A stretch of DNA of 64,000 nucleotides from Zantedeschia hybrid cultivar (lineage: Eukaryota > Streptophyta > Magnoliopsida > Alismatales > Araceae): positions 26,953,229-27,017,228 of the forward strand of contig JARZZO010000013.1 of NCBI GenBank assembly GCA_030544215.1, given 5' to 3'. Position numbers and translations under genes: made by a program. The notes under the pieces are model-generated. The model saw nothing but the letters and a program-made list of their open reading frames with translations, was not told the DNA's origin and did not search any database. This document shows positions 11,237 through 23,671 of the stretch, in pieces (position 1 is the stretch's first letter; every line of letters starts with the position of its first letter).

Positions 11237-13383
11237 ATGTTACTTCGATCAGGTAGGGATTTGAGTATGGCTTCGGGAGCTATGGTCAACTATGAGGGAG
11301 ATGCTAATGCCCCTCTTGAATCTAATTATCACTATGAAAATGGGGGAGATGCTAATACCCCCTATGATCCTCATTCTTATCCATCTAAACATAAGGGAAA
11401 CCTTCATATCCCTCCTCCTTTTGTCCATGATCAACACAATTCTGGTGCTGATCTTCCTCCGCACGTGCATGCGGTTTCTAATCCTGTCTTTGAGGGGGCC
11501 ATGAACCTGAATGAGCCCTCATCTTCCAATCCATCCGATTTAGTCAACGCTCTGGGAATTCTGGCCTCTCATCTGGATCCTCACCAGCTCGAGGCAATCC
11601 AGTCTATTTTGAAGGGAAAGACGCCTATGCAGTCTGCCGAGCAAAATCCTGCGGCTCCCCCTGTTATTCCTCAACCACCTCCCCATCATGCTTCCTTCAT
11701 TCACCAGGCCATGGAAGGCCTTCAGGTTTCAACTTCTCGGCCAGCTGGGCTAAAATTGTCCTCTTCGAGGCAACCGACTAGACCGCCTACGCCAACTTAT
11801 CAAAATGCCCTCGGGCATGGCGGAAGCACTGCCGGACCTCAACCTTATTGCCCCCCTTGCCCCACATACTCTAGGCAACAGGCCTACCATGTACCCCCAC
11901 CTCTCCCTCCTCCAGTCGATCCGACGACTCAAGCTTTGCTCGCGAAGATGGAGCGTATGGATGAGCAGTTCAATAATTTTCAGAAAATGATGGGAGTTAA
12001 AGTTGCACCTGAGATTAACCTGCCAAGTCTGCCCGTGTTCCATTTGCCGCCCTCCGAAATGCCGGTGTTCCTAAAGTACAATGGTACTGGTAACCGCTTC
12101 ACTCATTTGAACAAGTTCATGTACGAGTCATCCTTTTGGCAGAACGACAAGAGGTCGTTGGTATTTTTGTTCAGAAAATCCTTGGAGGGACCAGCCCTCG
12201 AATGGTTTTTTTCCTTAGAGCCATCCGAAGTAGAGGACTATGGTATCGTATCACGAAAATTCATTCAACGATACTAGGAAAGAGTTGCACCCTCTCTGTC
12301 CATTACTGACCTGATAGCAGAAAAAATGAAGCCCGACGAGGAATTCGTCAGTTTTGCTGATAGATGGAGGGACTTGGCAGAAAAAGTTAAAGATAATCTG
12401 TCTGAGTCCGAGCAAGTAAAGATGTTGATTTCCAATGCTACACCTCAGTTTAAGCTAGTCCTCGCCCTGAACAACTTGACCAGCATGGTAGAGCTCTATG
12501 AAATGGCACGTTACTGTCAAAATGTTTTCAAGGATGCTACGTTCTCTAGTGTCTTTGATCCTCACCGACCTAGCAGGCCTCCACCTCGGAAGCCAGTCGT
12601 GCCAAATTCTCCTAGCACGGGTCCAACAACTGAGGGCACGCTCTCTCATGAGCAGATTAGCACCATAAACAACAATCAGCCCTAGTTCGTGAGGAGCCAG
12701 CCACCATCACAGTTCGCAGGGCCAAAGACCACCGAACCAACAGGATTACAGACAACAGCAGCCACAGTATCAGCAACCCCAGCAGCTAAATCCACAATAT
12801 CAACAACCACAGTACCAGCGGCCACAGCAGCCGAGCCAGTAGCCATAGTAGCAGCCACAACAGCAATTATAGTACCAGCCCCCACAACAACAATAGTACC
12901 AGCCGCGCGCACTGCCGGCGTACCATAATGTACCCCCTCCTATTGATTATAACCAGCAGAGAAAGCCTCCAGGCCCGAAAAGAGCAGAATATCCAATCCT
13001 TCCAGAATCCTTGTTAGATATCTTCAATGCTTTAATGGTAGCCAATGCTTTAGTTTTGCCAAGAGAAAAAACAGTTTGGCCCCAAAATGACGACACTTCC
13101 AAGTATTGTTACTTCCACAGACAACCTGGACACACAATAGATGCCTGCTTCTAATTCCGAGATTATATCCATGATCTCAATGAGCATGGAGGCATTGATT
13201 GAGAAGAAATGAGGAAGTATATATCCGCCTTGAAGGCGAGAAGGCTCCAGCAACAACAACATCAACCCCAACAACAACAACAACCAAGAGCACCGGCACA
13301 GGCGGCAGCACCCCCAAACATGGGTATAGCGCAAACCCACTTCCAGAACACCAGCACTAGAATCAAGTTGGCCCCATTTTAAC
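11237..13383 (+). pseudogene. Gag of the Tat-type element, broken
   Basis: Gag would build the virus-like particle that packages the RNA. The first open part (11237-12277, 346 codons) begins MLLRSGRDLS, has a long proline-rich N-terminal half, then the retrotransposon Gag core near residues 275-346 (FLKYNGTGN, ALEWFFSLEPSE). The core continues after a TAG at 12275 into 12326-12685 (DEEFVSFADRWRDLA). A CYFHRQPGHTIDAC knuckle (C-x2-H-x4-H-x4-C) lies at about 13107-13148, then a Gln-rich tail. Stops at 12275, 12683, 13153 and 13199 break it. The start is the first Met of the open frame. Tat-lineage assignment rests on the knuckle and the downstream pol. Confidence 0.78.
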
Positions 13384-14290
13384 AAATGGCCAGTCTGAGG
13401 CTAATCGAGGGCAACAGTGGAAGATAGAGGACTCTTCCTCTATTTATTCAACGGATCACACTCCGAGCACCGCTGGGCAACCACTAAGCCGCACCCTCCA
13501 CGTACCTAAACCACAACCCATTACCATCACACCAGTACCAACACCCGCATACTGTTTACCCACGCCCATTAACCCATCACCACCGCCCTCTTTCCTTAAA
13601 CCCATTACCCCCCACGCCACCATACCTCCATCAAACAACCTACCGCAAGTTAATTACGCACCTCTCATGCCATCCAAACCATTGCTCCGCGTACCATTCC
13701 CCACATCATCTACAACCACCACCACTTACCCAAATACCATACAACCATCCAAACAATTACTCCGCGTACCATTCCCCACTTCAACTATGCCAAACAGTTA
13801 CCACACCACTATCCAACCCTCTAAACCCCTCATCCGCACCATGCCATCATCAACTAACCCTACGCCGTCATCCGTATACCAACCATCCACACCATTTGTG
13901 CCATCCACCAACCCCGCGGTGCTCAAGTTATCACATGGCCCTTCCACTAGTGAAGAACATGCACTCCGAAGTGGGAGGATATTCAATAAGGTCTTTCCTT
14001 AATCTACAGTCAGAGACGGCCCATCACAGCCGCCAGAGGAAGCGCATAACGATGAGAGTGCACCAGGCACTCAATATGACCTACTGAAACAACTGGATAG
14101 AACATCGGCACAAATCTCTGTGCTTGAGTTGATCAAGAGATCGAAGACCCATCAGGAAGCTCTAATGGAATACTTACAACAAGTGATGGTCAACGAAGAC
14201 GTGCCGGTGGAGAAGATCACCGCACTACTAGTTCCGCAGGGGGATCTGCCCTCTATCTTATTTCATGCTTCGTAACTAGCACCACTAACA
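13384..14290 (+). pseudogene. Proline/serine/threonine-rich linker between Gag and protease
   Basis: Low-complexity coding-like sequence rich in CCA/ACC codons, with internally repeated LLRVPFPTS segments (13667-13790), then ALRSGRIFNK near 13960, a motif often found just before the protease in Tat elements. A TAA at 14000 and another at about 14273 interrupt it. The open frames on the opposite strand here are composition artefacts. Confidence 0.55.
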
Positions 14291-14990
14291 GCTAGGAGCA
14301 TGGCTCTGAGTATTACGGTCTATATCTGCAAAAAGGCCGTAGACACATGCCTGGTTAACATGGGGGCTTCAATTAATGTCTTGCCTCCGAAGACCCTTAA
14401 ACTATGTGATGTACCCAAGGAAAAATGGCTGCCTAGCCCCATTTCTATTACAGTCTATGATAGCTCCACCCGTTCCCCTCTGGGAATGGTCTATTTAAAA
14501 GTAGAGTTAGGCACTGTATGTCATGCCGAGGTCGAATTTCACATCTTGGAAATCGATCCTTCCTTGAAGGCTCTTTTCGGCCGTCCTTATATTAAAATTC
14601 TTGACGCGATTCCTTTTACGAATCATCAGTGCCTCAAATTTCCCTACAAAGGACGAGTAATTAAAGTTACAAGCATGCCAATCCTTGCTGCTGCTCACTC
14701 CTTGAATATCAAGCCAACTCCTCTACCTGGCCGACAACCTTTTCTGTCGGTATTACAGGTCTACCGTCCTATGGCTGATCCTTTAAAGGCCGCCGCCACT
14801 CTTACTCCTTATCCACTGGATGCCATAAAGTGGGGGAAGTGCATGAGTACCCCTGCTTGGAAAATAATGATGAAGGGCGGTTATTAGCCTGGAAAGGGCC
14901 TAGGCACGCAATTACAAGGTAGAACCACGCCCCTCAAGGACAACCGAAGGACACCTGGAAACGGCCTAGGCTATAGGCCAAGAAAAGTGA
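14291..14990 (+). pseudogene. Aspartic protease with G-patch-like tail, Tat-type element
   Basis: Retropepsin releases the Gag and Pol proteins. The active-site region reads CLVNMGASINVLP: the usual Asp of the D-x-G-[SA] motif is Asn here, so the enzyme would be inactive even without the stops. Downstream FGRPYIKILDA fits the second conserved block. After a TAG at 14885 the frame continues PGKGLGTQLQG and GNGLGYRPRK, a glycine-rich G-patch-like segment seen in Ogre/Tat proteases. The open segment 14300-14887 (195 codons) has no true start of its own; it is part of the polyprotein. Confidence 0.78.
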
Positions 14991-16446
14991 GGCACGACAT
15001 TATTCAGCAGGAAGAAAATGAAGACGGCCAAAAGGTCTGGGAAACAATGTCTACACCATGCAAAGAAGGCCGAGACCCCTTAACATGGACCTTATACACA
15101 CATTTCGTCAAGGGGCCCGTGATCAGTCATGATAACACAGTGTTCATCACTTCCTGTTTTGATCTCCATGACATATATGGAAGAGACCTGGCCAGACATT
15201 GTTCAGAATTGTTGACGTACCAGTCCTTGGAGGCTCTGCGGCCAATGGAAAGGAGGAAGTTCCAAGATCCTGAGTGTGAATGGTACCGATGGTTTGACTT
15301 GAGGGATCTGTACATTGCATTAAATAGACTATTTCTTGATCCCTCAGAACCAAAGTGGCCGCCGCAAATAGATGAGCTAATTGAAGGGCCTGATGCCATT
15401 TTTGACAAAAGAATTCTGCTGTCCGAGGAAATAGATGAAGGGGAGCCAGATGACCCCTATGAAGGTGGTTATACTATGGATCTTCTTTGGAGGGGGACTT
15501 ATCCCTCTTACATTTTCACACTCCATACCTTATTCCGCACTCTGCTTCTGACCCCGACTTGGTCACGGGTCATCACTAAAGATATTGCACGGGCTCCGCC
15601 CATCATGATCACTCTGTCCCCACGGGAGTTTAACCCTCAACCTCTTCTCGATCTAGAGAGGATTTATGATTTAATCTGGGACATGCTACTGTATGATCCC
15701 CCCAATCCTTTGGCCTTGGTGCCGTTTCCTCTATCTCATTCACCTCCTATTCATATCCATTCTTTTTTTATGATTAATTCATCTTTTCTCCAAAAAAAAA
15801 TGCCAATTTGGCAACTTCCTTCTCCCAGATCCTCGTTGAGGAAACTTCCTACTTGTCCGATTGTACCCCGTCACGCGGGTCATTCGGTCAAGATTCTCTT
15901 CTAGATCTACTATGTCCCTCCCCTCGGGAGGATTGTCCTGTATTTCCGCATGTATCCTATAATTTTCATCCTTCTTCGTCCTCATTAAGTCATGATAGGG
16001 AGTCTAGTGAAGTTAGGGAGTCTAGCGAAGTTAGAGAGTCTAGTTCTAGGCAGGTTAGTCAGGTTAGGAAGTCTATAAAATCTAAGGATAAACAAATTCC
16101 AGATAGATACCTCCAGGATTTAACATTTAAATGCCTTTCTTACTCTATGATCCCTCAGCTGTTAGAGAATCCTATTCAGATGTCAGAAGATTGTATAGAT
16201 GATGAGGTAGTCAATGATGGATATGGGGTGTATGAATTGATACACGAAAAAGACCCCATTATTGAAGATGAGGAAGATGACGAGAATGTGGCTGAGGCAT
16301 ATGCCATTGTAGTAAAAAGATTCGATGAACCCTCAGCTGCCGTAGAAGAGCCCACCAAAGAGATCAATCTAGGGACTGAAGATGAACCTAAGGTTGTCCT
16401 CATTAGTAAGAATCTTTCTGAAATGGATGAGAAGGCAATGGTATAA
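14987..16446 (+). pseudogene. Protease-reverse transcriptase linker region of pol
   Basis: Two overlapping open segments in different frames (14987-15904 and 15808-16446) indicate a frameshift near 15810-15900. The first shows acidic and aromatic text such as YRWFDLRDLYIALNRLF; the second has a short RESSEV repeat (about 16000-16040) and an acidic stretch (EDEEDDENV). No known catalytic domain. Tat elements have a long poorly characterised spacer here, so I place it in pol. The second segment ends at a TAA (16444) just before the reverse transcriptase lead-in. Confidence 0.6.
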
Positions 16447-17330
16447 GTTCTTAAGGATTATAAGGACACTTTTGCCTGGAGTTATGAGGATATGCCAGGG
16501 TTAGACTCATCACTAGTGGAACACAGGTTGACATTAAAGGATGGAGCTAGCCTGGTTAAACAGAAGTTAAGGCGATTCCACCCACAAATGGCTTTGAAGA
16601 TGAGGGAAGAGGTCGATAAGTTACATAAAGCTAAATTCATTTGAGTTGTCCTCTATCCACAATGGGTGGCCAACATAGTCCCGATTATGAAGAAAGATGG
16701 GAAGGTCAAAATCTATATTGACTTTCGAGATTTGAACCAGGCGTGTCCGGAGGATGATTTTCCACTGCCTCACATTGATGTACTCATTGATTACACACCT
16801 GGCTATGAAACTCTATCATTTATGGATGGATTCTCAGGATATAATCAGATCAAATTGGCAGAAGAAGATCAAGAAAAGACATCATTCACTACACCTTAGG
16901 AGACATATTGTTATGTCGTCATGCCTTTTGGACTAAAGAACGCAGGAGCTATATATCAAAGGGCTATGATGGCAATATTTCATGACATGATGCATATCGA
17001 TCTAGAAGTGTATGTGGATGACTTGTTAGTGAAATCTAAGACTAAGGCTGAGCATCCCGAAGTTTTGGCAAGAGTATTAGAAAGATCAAGAGAATATCAG
17101 TTGAAGATGAACCCTAAGAAATGTGTATTCAGGGTATCCTCAGAGAAATTACTTGGATTTATTGTCAGTAAACGGGGAATTGAGATCGATCCCAACAAGG
17201 CAAAAGCAATCAGGGAAATGCCACCTCCCAAGAACTTGAAACAGTTAAGAGGATTGATCGGGAGGTTGTAGTTTATTCGCCGATTTGTCTTCCAGCATTC
17301 ACAAAGGTGTAAGCCGTTCTACGAGCTCAC
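16447..17330 (+). pseudogene. Reverse transcriptase, Tat-type element
   Basis: The frame runs through DTFAWSYEDMPGLD (lead-in), YPQWVANIVPI, DFRDLNQACPED, the first catalytic block FMDGFSGYNQI (about 16822-16854), MPFGLKNAGA (16921 on) and the catalytic YVDDLL at about 17011-17028, then the thumb segment LGFIVSKRGIEIDP. It is broken by TGA at 16642, TAG at 16897 and TAG at 17269. Each fits a single C-to-T or G-to-A change of a codon expected from the family (Arg, Trp, Gln). The key Asp residues are still present. Confidence 0.88.
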
Positions 17331-18573
17331 CAAGCCGGCAATCAAATTCGATTGGGACGATAAGTGTCAGGAGGCATTTGATGGATTGAAGAATTATTTG
17401 GCAAGTCCTCCTGTTTTAAGACCACCATCTCCGGGCAAACCATTGATACTATACATTTCTATCCTAGATGATGCGGTGGGGGCTGTCCTGGTACAAGAGG
17501 ATGAAGAAGGAAAGGAGAGGGCAGCCTACTATCTCTCTAAACTTCTCAACCCGGCTGAATAGAGATACACAGCGATGGAGAAAACATGTGCAGCACTTGT
17601 ATGGGTGGTTCAGAAATTGAAGCATTACTTTCTAGACCATGAAGTTCATCTCATCGCTAGGATGAATCCAATCAAGTTTCTCCTTGAGAAATATGTCCTT
17701 AGTGATAGGTTAGTACGATGGCAAAACTTTCTATCTCAATTTGATATCACTTACATTCAACAGAAAGCGATCAAAGGCTATGCCATAGCAAAACATCTCG
17801 CTCATCATCCCCTTCCTCGTTTTGATCCAGTCCGATCGGAGTTTCCGGATGAGGAACTGATGTCCATAGACCGAATTAAAGATGATATGTGTACTCTGCA
17901 TTTTGACGGAGCTCTAAATTCCCATGGAAAGGGTATCGGCATTGTTCTGTTATCACCTGAAGGTGTCACCATTCCACAAGCCTTTCAGTTTGACTTTCTA
18001 GTCGCTAACAGTATAGCTGAATATGAGGAACTCCTTACTGGCCTCGAGGCTGCTCATCTCCATAGTGCCACTAAACTTAGAATTGTGGGTGATAGCCAAT
18101 TGATTCTTCGCCAGGTGCTAACCAAATATCGGACTCTTGATCCCAAGCTCAAGCCTTATCAAGAACTCACTTCTGCTTATGCAAAGCTTTTCACAAAATT
18201 GATCTTCATCCATATTCCTCAGAATCAGAACATCTTAGCTAACCCTCTAGCTTCCCTTGCATCATCCCTCAATTTTTCAATCAGTAGACAATCTGAGTCG
18301 ATCATTATTCATAGGTGTCTTTCACCCGCCGTGAAAGACCTTTCATTTCTTAGAACTAAGAAGAAGCTGCTGAAGAAGGTCAAAGATAGAAATATTGTGG
18401 AAAAGAGAGAGATTATGTTAATGGAGCTGTTAGAAGAGATGGATGATGAACAGAAACCATGGTACTATGAAATTGCTAAATATTGTGAAGATCAATCATA
18501 TCCTACAGAAGCTACAGCTGAAGAGAAAAGGGCTATCAGGAGAGTTGCTCAGAGATACACCCTAGTTGGATGA
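17331..18573 (+). pseudogene. RNase H plus second (archaeal-type) RNase H domain
   Basis: After the thumb comes the first RNase H region (LILYISILDDAVGAVLVQ, AAYYLSKLLNPAE, then 17575 on with EKTCAALVWVVQKLKHYF). A TAG at 17560 interrupts it. From about 17887 a second RNase H fold follows: LHFDGALNSHGKGIGIVLLS, SIAEYEELLTGLEAA and IVGDSQLILRQV. A dual RNase H arrangement defines the Tat branch of plant gypsy elements. The open segment 17575-18573 (332 codons) is the longest intact piece of pol apart from gag; it ends in TGA at 18571. Confidence 0.85.
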
Positions 18574-19718
18574 GCACTATACAAAAGAGGTTTTGATGGA
18601 GTTCTTTTAAGATGTTTAGACGAGGATGAGCTTTGGAAGATCATGGAAGGAGCTTATGCTGGAGTTTGTGGTGGCCATGTTAATGGACAAATGTTAGCAA
18701 AGAAGATCCTTAGACAAAGATTCTATTGGCCAACTATGGAAGAAGATTGTGTAGGATATGTCCGTAGGTGTGCCAAGTGTCAACTTCACGCTAACAAGAT
18801 CCATTCTCATGCATCTTCACTCCATCATGTTTCCTCCCTATGGCCTTTCTCTATGTGGGCTTTCGATGTCATTGGACCCCTTGGCAATCATGATTCCGAC
18901 ATTAAGCAGAAATTCTTCATTCTCACGGCAACGGAATACTTCACCAAGTGGGCGGAAGCTGAGCGTACACGGAAGTCAAAGCATCAACCGTATGTAAGTT
19001 CATCGTGAAGAACATCATCACAAGATTTGGAATTCCAAGCACTATCGTCACCGACAATGGACTGTAGTTCGTGTCACAAGAGCTGAAAGACTTCTGCAAC
19101 AGATACAAAATTGCATTGCATCATTCGTCTCCATATTATCCGCAAGGCAATGGCCAAGCAGAGGCAACTAACAAGACTTTGATAAAAATTATCAAAAAGA
19201 CGTGCAAGTCTAATAAATTCACAAACTGGCCAGAAAAATTGATTAAGGCTCTATAGGCCTACCGAACTTCAATCCACACGCCCACCGGGCAGACTCCTTA
19301 TTCCTTAACATTTGGAATGGAGGCGGTAGTTCCATATGAGATCCTCATACCGTCATTAAGAGTACAATTGGATAAGGAATTCTCCATTGATGAACATCGT
19401 TCAGCACTCCTTGCTCAATTGGAACTCTTGGACGAGAAAAGATGATCAGCTGCTAATCATACAAGAATATATCAAAATAGATTAGCACGTTTTTATCAAA
19501 AGAAAGTCATTAAACGTAAGTTCAAAGTTGATGAAATGGTCATCAAAAGAATCTTTGTAAAACCTAGTGGTCCGCGTTCTAAGCTTCAACCCAATTGGGA
19601 AGGACCTTATGTCATATCGCATGCTTTTCCTGATAATGCTTACCGTCTAGTTAATGCAAAAGGACAAGAGTTTACTCACCCCTGGAATGGATTGTATCTT
19701 AAGAAATACTACTCTTAG
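18574..19718 (+). pseudogene. Integrase, Tat-type element
   Basis: HHCC zinc region: H in GGHVNGQM, then C-x2-C in RRCAKCQ (about 18767-18781). Core: the first Asp in WAFDVIGPL (about 18870), the second in TDNGL (about 19055), and the Glu in NGQAEATNK (about 19160). The end (19536-19718) reads KLQPNWEGPYVIS..AYRL and HPWNGLYLKKYY, the usual C-terminal tail. Breaks: a frameshift near 18965, TAG at 19065, TAG at 19254 and TGA at 19443. All catalytic residues remain visible, but no single frame spans the enzyme. Confidence 0.87.
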
Positions 19719-20440
19719 GTTAAAGAGTCGATCAGCATGGTGCAAAGACCAGTAGAATCAGAAAATTTAGAAGCTCAAATTCCCTTATTAGTCTGGATAA
19801 TTTAATTCAAACATATTACTACACATACTGCACGTTTGATTCGTGAGTAACAAAAGATGTGAAGTCTAAAGGAATACCGAATGCTTGACTGAGGGTGTAA
19901 AGTGCAAATCATTCTTTTTAAACAAAAATTTTGTTGTTACAATTGGCCCACGATGTCGGAACGAGGCTTAGAATAGACTACCAAGAATACCTACCATCTT
20001 AGTAGGAGGTCGTCATAAAAAAAAGGGGGGAGATCCATCCCATGAAAAGAAAAAGAAAAATCAAAAGGCAAAAGCCAAATGTCAAATCAAAAGGCCATTA
20101 CACTACAAACGTTATATCAAGGCCATAAAGTGAAATAAAAAGGAATGCAAGGTCGATAAATATCCCGGAAAGAAAGTGACCGAACCCCAACAGATATTAG
20201 GATAAGAAAGGACATCTTTTTGGGTCTTCGGAACCTTCTCGTGAGCTTTCTAAACAAATTCTTCATTTCTTTCTGAAGAGGCGTACTCCAAGCTTAAGGA
20301 ACGGCTTAGATTGACTAAGGGTCAGACCATCGAATGGGATCACGAATAAAAACACAAGTTCAAGCACGATGGATCTAAGTTAGATTATTGAAGAACAATT
20401 TGAGAATTAAGTTAATAAATGAATATGTTCTTTTGATCTG
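19719..20440 (+). other. Spacer after integrase
   Basis: No recognisable coding sequence. A short G-run after poly-A (aaaaaaaaggggggg, about 20020) could be a remnant of a purine tract, but no LTR follows it. Confidence 0.4.
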
Positions 20441-20475
20441 AGTACCATGCTGCTTTTTTAGTTTGCACATTAATC

Positions 20476-20735
20476 CCAAAATCTAAAAAAAATTTATACA
20501 TATTTCAAAATCCAAAAAAAAAGGTATATCTCTCAAAATCCCAAAAAAAATACATATTTCAAAATCCAAGAAAAAAAGGTACATATATCAAAATCTAAAA
20601 AAATACATATTTCAAAGTCCAAAAAAAAGGTACATATCTCAAAATCCAAAAAAAAAAAATACATATCTCAAAATCCAAAAGAAATATATATGTTCCAAAA
20701 CCCAAACAAAATGAATATTTCAAAAATAAAAAATA
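20476..20735. repeat. A-rich minisatellite, about 30-bp unit
   Basis: Around nine imperfect units of the type CAAAATCCAAAAAAAAGGTACATAT, alternating 'ggtacatat' and 'tacatat' versions. It lies between integrase and the 3' end of the antisense gene, a place where Tat-type elements often carry tandem repeats. Confidence 0.7.
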
Positions 20736-21072
20736 TGTCAATTAGCATGTGCTTGTTACATTTGGTATACTTCATTCTTTTATTTTCAGCGAGCATTTGC
20801 ATGCTTGTATGTTGCATCTTACTTCGTTATTTTCTTCAGTTCAATTATTATTACCTTTGTTAATAAAGGCTATGCCCCTTGACCCTTCTACCAAGGATAG
20901 GATCAAGTAGCCGGTTACTAAACCGGGCAAGGGGTATAGGGTTAAAAGCACAAGGCACAAAGTTGAAGACAAAAAGTTTCATGTATATCATCAGAGTGTG
21001 TTTTACGTACACATGACGAGTCCATCATCATCAAGGCTCACAAAAAGAAAAAGAAAGTACATGATGCAGCCC

Positions 21073-23403
21073 TCACAGCTGACTCTCTCCTGCCCCCTTG
21101 TCAAACTGACTCTGGGCTTCATCCTGGGCCTCTGGCGCTGGAGCTCTAGACGGCGGCGGTGGTGGGCCCATGGCACTCGGGCCAGCCTGACCTGAGGAGA
21201 TCCCCACGCTGGCGGTAAAAGCACTCGCTTGACCGCGCTCCTGAGCCCGTTGCCGAGCACGTCTGTATCGCTCCTCGACACTCCGGCGCTCGTGATCGGC
21301 AATGCCCAATTGAACCCAGAGAGAAGACAACTCTGTGTCCATCCGCTGCCGCTCCTACCGCTCGCGCTCCCTCTCCTCGCTGATGAACTCCAGTCAGGAC
21401 TGGAGACGTGTAAGCTCTCGAGGAAGATCGTCGCTGGAGAGGCGTGCCAACTGTTCCTCCAAAGCCTTGATGCGGGCAGCATTGGCCTCAATACGAGCAG
21501 CTGCTGCACGAGAATGCTCTAACTCCGCCTCAGCCCTCTGAAGGGCCTCCTGAAGCTCAGCGACCTACAAGAGGAAACACTGCCAGTTCAAGATAATCAA
21601 GTAAATCAAGTTCAATAATGGAAGAAGAAGAATGGAACCTACTCGAGCAGCCCGATCCTCCTCCGCGAGAGAGGCTCGGTGGATGGCAGAGGCAAGCTGA
21701 CTCTGGAGGTCAGCGAGGACGTCCTCGTAAGCAACTGAAGAAGATGAGGCTCCATATGAAGGGGGAGCCGCCTAAGTATAGACGGCTCGCTGTACCAAAA
21801 GACTAACTGTCAGTGGCTAATCGTCAAAAAGAATTAATTAATTAAAATATTCATACATAACATGCATACATACCAAGTCAAAGAACTCCTTCTGGACTTG
21901 TTCCAACTGGGCCTTGGCGTCCTGTAGGCGGGCCCGAAGATCGATGATGACCGCGTCTCGCGCATCCTACATATCATACATATACACATTCATTCACAAA
22001 TATAAATAAGGATGATAATAAAATGAAAGAAGCACGAATCATACTTACATCGAGAGGTCGGAGGAGCCGTAGCTGGTTAGCGTAGTAGGTCCGGTATTGC
22101 TAGAGGTAGGCGGTGCTATCCTCCGCATGAGACTCTACTCGTACGCCGCGATAGTGCCAATCGTCGTACTGCTCGGGGAACTTGGCTCGCCAGTCTGTGA
22201 GGGCCTGCTTGCCCCTCATGCTCCTCCTGACGCCCTCCGGGACCTCCTCTTCGATCCATTCCTGATGGAGGCCTAGGGTCCTCATCACTAGGCGAAGGCG
22301 GACCGGCTTGATCTCATTCAGGCAATGGAGCCACATCTGCCGATCGAACCGTCTCCGACCAGCCGTCACCCACGGCTAGCCCTCCTCGCCCATGCCCAGG
22401 TACGGGAGCCAGATCACCTGCATACAGGTTAGATGCATTCATATAAATTAATTACATTTAATAAATGAAAGATTGCATTTAATAAACAAAATTGAACAAA
22501 TTAAAAGACTCACCAGGAACTCTGGGTAGTCAAGGAACTGACGGCGGAGGGCTATCAGCTGATGGTGCTGTGGGGCCGTATCCACGATTGGTTGCCAACG
22601 GCGAGCCAACGGGACAACGTCAGGCCTCACGATCCTCGCTCGACCAAGCAGGAAGTAGTAGTAGCTCCACACCTGCACACATGAACATATAAGTTAGAAA
22701 AGCATCATATCATTGCATTTCATATCATAAACAAATAATAAAATGACTTAATACTTGAAGAAACAGCGAAAAGCTACTGACGGTGGTCTCGCGGTCTGGC
22801 GTGACCGCAGAGAAATCGACGAAGAGATGGGCCAAGAGGGCCGCACCCCAGGCATACTCATGAAGGTGACCGAGGTCATCTAACAAATAAAGAAACCTAC
22901 AGTAGATATAGTTGCCCTTCGTACCGAAGAGCAACCGACCAAAAAAAAATATAAGGAAGACTCTCAATTGTCTATCTACCTAATCTACCTGGCTAGGGTC
23001 ACTACAGTAGATAGAGGAGGAGGACTCTACTAACCTATCTCTGAATGCCTCACGGGTCTCATCTGATCGCTGCCTAGGCTCTACCAACCGGGCTGCCTCC
23101 ACCTCTACCCGGGGGACAGTCTTAGACTCCCTATCGGACTTTTTGAGAAAGTCTCTTTCTTCCCCCTTTCGTTCATCCTATCCAATCACATAGAGGACTT
23201 ACCAGGCGGAGGTCGCCCTACCCTCCTTCTTCTTCGGCCATGGGCGCCGGGGGAGCTTCTTCCTCCTCCAAAAATGCCACCACCTCCGCGAGCTCGGCCG
23301 GCATTTCTTCGTGGACTTCTTCCATCAGAACAACCACAAGGAAGGCCATCCGCCGCCTCTTTGCTACGGCCTTAGCCTTGCGTGATCCTTCGCCTTGTTC
23401 CAT
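21073..23403 (-). pseudogene. Antisense gene 2: plant-mobile-domain-like protein with introns
   Basis: Minus strand, ATG at 23403. Coding blocks bounded by plausible GT-AG sites: 23403-23203; a block down to 22755 whose acceptor I could not fix; 22672-22514; 22417-22049; 21966-21874; 21789-21640; 21564-21073. Translation gives an acidic start (MEQGEGSRKAKA), then LRVFLIFFFGRLLFG..YLLDDLGHLHEYAWGAALLAHL, then VWSYYYFLLGRARI, then VIWLPYLG..WLHCLNEIKPVRL, the order of the plant mobile domain (PMD). A long coiled coil rich in Arg, Glu and Ala and a Pro-rich tail follow. In-frame stops exist (about 23218, 22990, 22370, 21395). PMD proteins are known both as host genes and inside retrotransposons. 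Its role in the element is unknown. Confidence 0.68.
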
Positions 23404-23671
23404 CGCCGTGAGAGAGGAAGAGAACTCGGGAGAGAGAGTTTAAGAGAGAGAGAGAGAGAGATGAGGCTCGGGTGGAGAAGAGAATGAGAGGAAGAGAAGG
23501 AGAAGGCCGACAATAGAGAGGCTGGCCGGAGTTGAGGAGATCGCCGGAGTTAAGGAGATCGCCAGGGATCGCCGGAGAAGAAGAGTTGTCGCCGAAAAGG
23601 AAGGAGAAAGAGGGAGTTTTAGAAGAATGAGGGGAGAAAGCATGGGCTCGCGTGGCTTCTGTTTGAAAAGT

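Noticed and set aside
12682..12928. Ala/Val/Thr-rich proteins on both strands
   Set aside because: Shadow frames of the CAG/CCA-rich part of gag.
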